NCBI GenBank assembly: GCA_028023455.1
Contig: JAQFVV010006306.1
Coordinates: forward strand, 1,393,001-1,457,000
Length of the DNA: 64,000 nucleotides
DNA from: Epiperipatus broadwayi
Taxonomy: Eukaryota > Onychophora > Udeonychophora > Euonychophora > Peripatidae
Direction of reading: 5' to 3'
The translations under genes and the position numbers were made by a program. Shown piece by piece: positions 61,001 to 64,000 of the stretch; the stretch's first letter is position 1; the number at the start of each line of letters is the position of its first letter. The notes under the pieces were generated by a model. That model saw nothing but the letters and a program-made list of their open reading frames with translations, did no database searches and was not told the origin of the DNA.

Positions 61001-62849
61001 CATATGGGACTGAACTAAGTTCAGATACACTATATATTAATAGCGTTAGCAATATATAATCACCAACATCTTAACATCAAAAATAAATTGACAAACAAAA
61101 TCCAAGTCAGATGTCACATGGCTTAATTTAATAAGCTTGTCTTTACAAATGTTGTATATTGAGCTCACAAAACAAACTCATCATTCTTTATAGAATACAC
61201 TCAACCTCTGATGTATATTTGCTTCTAGTGTCCTCAGTGAAGTCCTATGATATTAAATCGTAAGATTAAAAATACGAAGACAAGCCCAGCACTTTCTCTA
61301 TTGTATAATAATTAATTAGAAACTCTGAAGTTTTTTGATATCCATATGTCATCCATTCCAGATATATAACATAAATAGGCATATGAAACTGAAGTCAATT
61401 CAGATTCACTATATATTAAAAGTGTTAGCAATATAAAATCACCAACACCTTAACAACAAAAAATAAAATGACAAAACAAAATTAAACTGAGATGTTACAA
61501 GACATAATTTAATACCCTTGTGGTTACAAATGTTATATATAGAGCTCACAAAACCAACTCATATCAATCTTTGTATAATACTCTCGACCTCTGTCATATT
61601 TCTGCTTCTGGTGTCCTCAGTGAGGTCCTATGATATTCAATGATTGGATTAAAAATACAACAACAGGCCCAGAACTTTATCTATGGTATAATAATTAATG
61701 AAAAACTCTAAAGTTTTCAGATATCCATATGTCTACCAATCCAGCTATCTAACTTAAAAAAGCATATGGGACTGAACTAAGTTCAGATACACTATATATT
61801 GATAGCGTTAGCAATATATAATCACCAACATCTTAACATCAAAAAATAAAAGTACAAACAAAATCCAAGTCAGATGTCACATGGCTTAATTTAATAAGCT
61901 TGGGTTTACAAATGTTATATATAGAGCTCACAAATCAAACTCATATCAACCATTGCAGACTGCACTAAACCTCTGATGTATTTCTGCTTCTGGTGTCCTC
62001 AGTGAGGTCCTATGTTATTCAATCATTAGATTAAAAATACCAGAACAAGCCCAGCACATTGTCTATTGTATTTGAAGTTTTCTGATATCCATATTTCTTC
62101 CAATCCAGGTATATAACATAAATAGGCATATGAAACTTAACTAAGTTCAGATACACTATATATTAATAGCATTAGCAATATAAAATGACCAACACCTTAA
62201 CAGCAAAAAATAAAATGACAAAACAAAATTCAACTGACATGTTACATAGCTTAATTTAATAAGGTTGTGATTACAAATATTATATATAGAGCTCACAAAA
62301 CAAACTCATATCAATCTATATATAGAATACCATCAACCTCTGATGTATTTTGGTTTCTTGTGTCATCAGTGAGGTTCTGGTATATTCAATCATTCGATTA
62401 AAAGGACCAGTACAAGCCAAGCACTTTATCTGTTGTATAACAATTAATTAGAAACTCTGAAGTTTTCAGATATCCATTGTCTTCCAATCCAGGTATAAGC
62501 CTTAAAAAGGCATATGGGACTGAACTAAGTTCAGATACACTATATATTAATAGCATTAGCAATATAAATACACCAATACCTCAACAGCAAAAAATAAAAT
62601 GACAAAACAAAATCCAACATAATGTTACATAGCTTAATTTAATAACCTTGTGCTTACAAATGTTATATATAAAGCTCACAAACGAAACTCATATCAATTT
62701 CTGTAGAATACACTGAACTTCTGACATATTTCTTTTTCTGTTGTCCTCAGTGAGGTTCTATGATATTCAATCATTAGATTAAAAATACTAGGACAAGCCC
62801 AGCACTTTACTTATTGTACAATAATTAATTAGAAACTCTGAAGTTTTCT

Positions 62850-64000
62850 AATATCCATATGTCTTCCAATCCAGGTATTTAAGATAAATAAACAAATGGG
62901 ACAGATCTAAGTTTAAATACATCATATATAATAGGTTTAGCAATATAGGATCAGCAAAACCTTAACAGCAAAAACTTAAATTACAAAACTAATCCACGTC
63001 AGATGTCCCATGACCTTATTGAATAAGATTGGGTTTACAAATGTTATATATATAAAGCTCACAAAACAAACTCTTAACAATTTTTGTACAATAACCTCAA
63101 CCTTAGATGTATTTTTGCTTCTGGTGTACTCTGTGAAGTCCTAGAATATTTAATTCATTGGATTAAAAATACCATGTTTGGCCCAGGACTTTATCTATTG
63201 TATAAAAATTAATTAAAAACTCTGAAGTTTGCAGATATCCATATGTCTAACACGCCAGTATCTAACAACAAATAATAATTTAATAAGGTTGTGATTACAA
63301 ATATTATATATAAAGCTCACAAAACAAACTCATATCAAACTTTATAGAATACACTTTTCCTTTGACATATTTCTGCTTGTGGTGGCCTCAGTGAAGTTTT
63401 ATGATATTCAATTTTTAGATTAAAAATATCAAGACAAACCCAGCACTTTATCTATTGTATAACAATTAATTAGAAACACTGAAGGTTTCAGATATCCATA
63501 CGTCTTACAATCCAGGTATCTAACAAAAATAGGCATATGAGACTGAACTCAGTTCAGATACATCATATATTAATAGCTATAGCAATATAAAATCATCAAC
63601 ACCATAAGAGCAAAAAATTTAATTAAAAAAAATTCCAAGTCAGATATCCCATGACTTAATTGTATAAGATTGGGTATACAAATGTTATATATACGGCTCA
63701 TGAAACAAATTCTTAATAATCTTTGTAGAATACCCTCAACCTCTGACATATTTCTGCTTCTAGTGTCATCAGTGAGGTTCTTGTATATTCAATCATTAGA
63801 TTAAAAGGACCAGTACTAGCCCAGTACTTTATCTATTGTATAACAATTAATTAGAAAGTCTGAAGTTTTCAGATATCCATTGTCTTACAATCCAGATATA
63901 TAACATAAATAAGCATATGGGAATGAACTAAGTTCAGATACACTATATATTAATAGCATTAGCAATATAAAATCACCAATACTGTAAGAGCAAAAAATAA
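62850..64000 (+). repeat. Block copy of 42700-42899 + 47174-48250, with the empty site of the solo LTR
   Basis: Shared rare variants are ATAGGATCAGCAAAACC, AAAACTTAAATTACAAAA, TTTTTGTA(C/T)AATAACCTC, ACCATGTTTGGCCCAGGAC, CTTGTGGTGGCCTCAGT and TTCAATTTTTAGATTA. They run in the same order on both sides of the solo LTR, so this copy shows the locus before insertion. It has lost part of one monomer at about 63255-63275, where CCAGTATCTAACAACAAATA runs into ATAATTTAATAAGG. Confidence 0.82.

Larger units (their letters stand above)
47174..64000 (+). repeat. Satellite array block D
   Basis: About 44-45 monomers, again in the same orientation and resuming the phase interrupted at 42899. It includes the TA/GA microsatellite variant at 48689-48708 (also at about 12825) and delta-57 monomers at about 57300 and 58010. 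Copies of the TTGTATATTGAGCTCAC / TTAACAACAAAAAAT block occur at 53890-54560, 55820-56300 and 61040-61640. Private deletions occur near 59407, 62066 and 63255-63275. The array runs off the right edge. No genes. Confidence 0.96.

Noticed and set aside
1-64000. The satellite dyad as a CENP-B box or canonical heat-shock element
   Set aside because: There is no match to the CENP-B consensus, and the GAA/TTC spacing (five and three bases) is not that of a standard heat-shock element.

Overview
The window is very AT-rich eukaryotic DNA, made almost entirely of repeats. I see no ordinary host gene, no tRNA or rRNA, and nothing prokaryotic. About 45.6 kb is one head-to-tail satellite array with a monomer of about 375-383 bp. 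There are roughly 120 copies, all in the same orientation, in four blocks: 1-14002, 24969-29675, 32852-42899 and 47174-64000. This is what a centromeric, pericentromeric or other heterochromatic block looks like. The retroelement remains are of Ty3/gypsy type and most resemble arthropod (insect-like) elements. The host assignment is an inference held with low confidence.

Three insertions interrupt the array. (1) 14001-24968 is a Ty3/gypsy-like LTR element. It runs from a 5'-truncated LTR (14001-16707) through a repetitive leader, a 616-codon coiled-coil ORF in the gag position (17622-19472) and a 58-codon remnant of the integrase C-terminal GPY/F region (19580-19756). A polypurine tract and a full 3' LTR of about 5 kb (19969-24947) follow. 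Protease, RT, RNase H and most of integrase are missing, so it could move only with help from a partner element. (2) 29676-32851 is a 3.2 kb non-coding TG...CA element flanked by ATAG duplications. It is probably a solo LTR or a non-autonomous element of another family. (3) 42900-47173 is a 4.27 kb solo LTR of an older relative of element 1, with TG...CA ends and an ATAT duplication. For (2) and (3), the unoccupied target survives elsewhere in the window in a paralogous monomer (37802-37805 and 63050-63053), which fixes the insertion boundaries.

Comparing the diverged LTRs of elements 1 and 3 picks out parts that look selected. These are a CCAAT + TATA promoter, a 53-54 nt intron-like segment, a polyadenylation block, and a 36-nt stem-loop near the LTR 3' end. 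The stem-loop carries compensatory changes between the two families and is the best candidate here for an undescribed functional element.

The satellite has its own structure. Nearly every monomer carries two dyads built from the same half-site (CTGAA...TTCAG) about 64 bp apart, conserved HindIII/SacI/NdeI/EcoRV-type palindromes and a TATA-like tract. Monomers fall into subfamilies, and multi-monomer blocks recur kilobases apart, indicating unequal exchange and higher-order repeat formation. Several monomers carry shared or private internal deletions and duplications. All pairwise comparisons were made by eye; identities are approximate.
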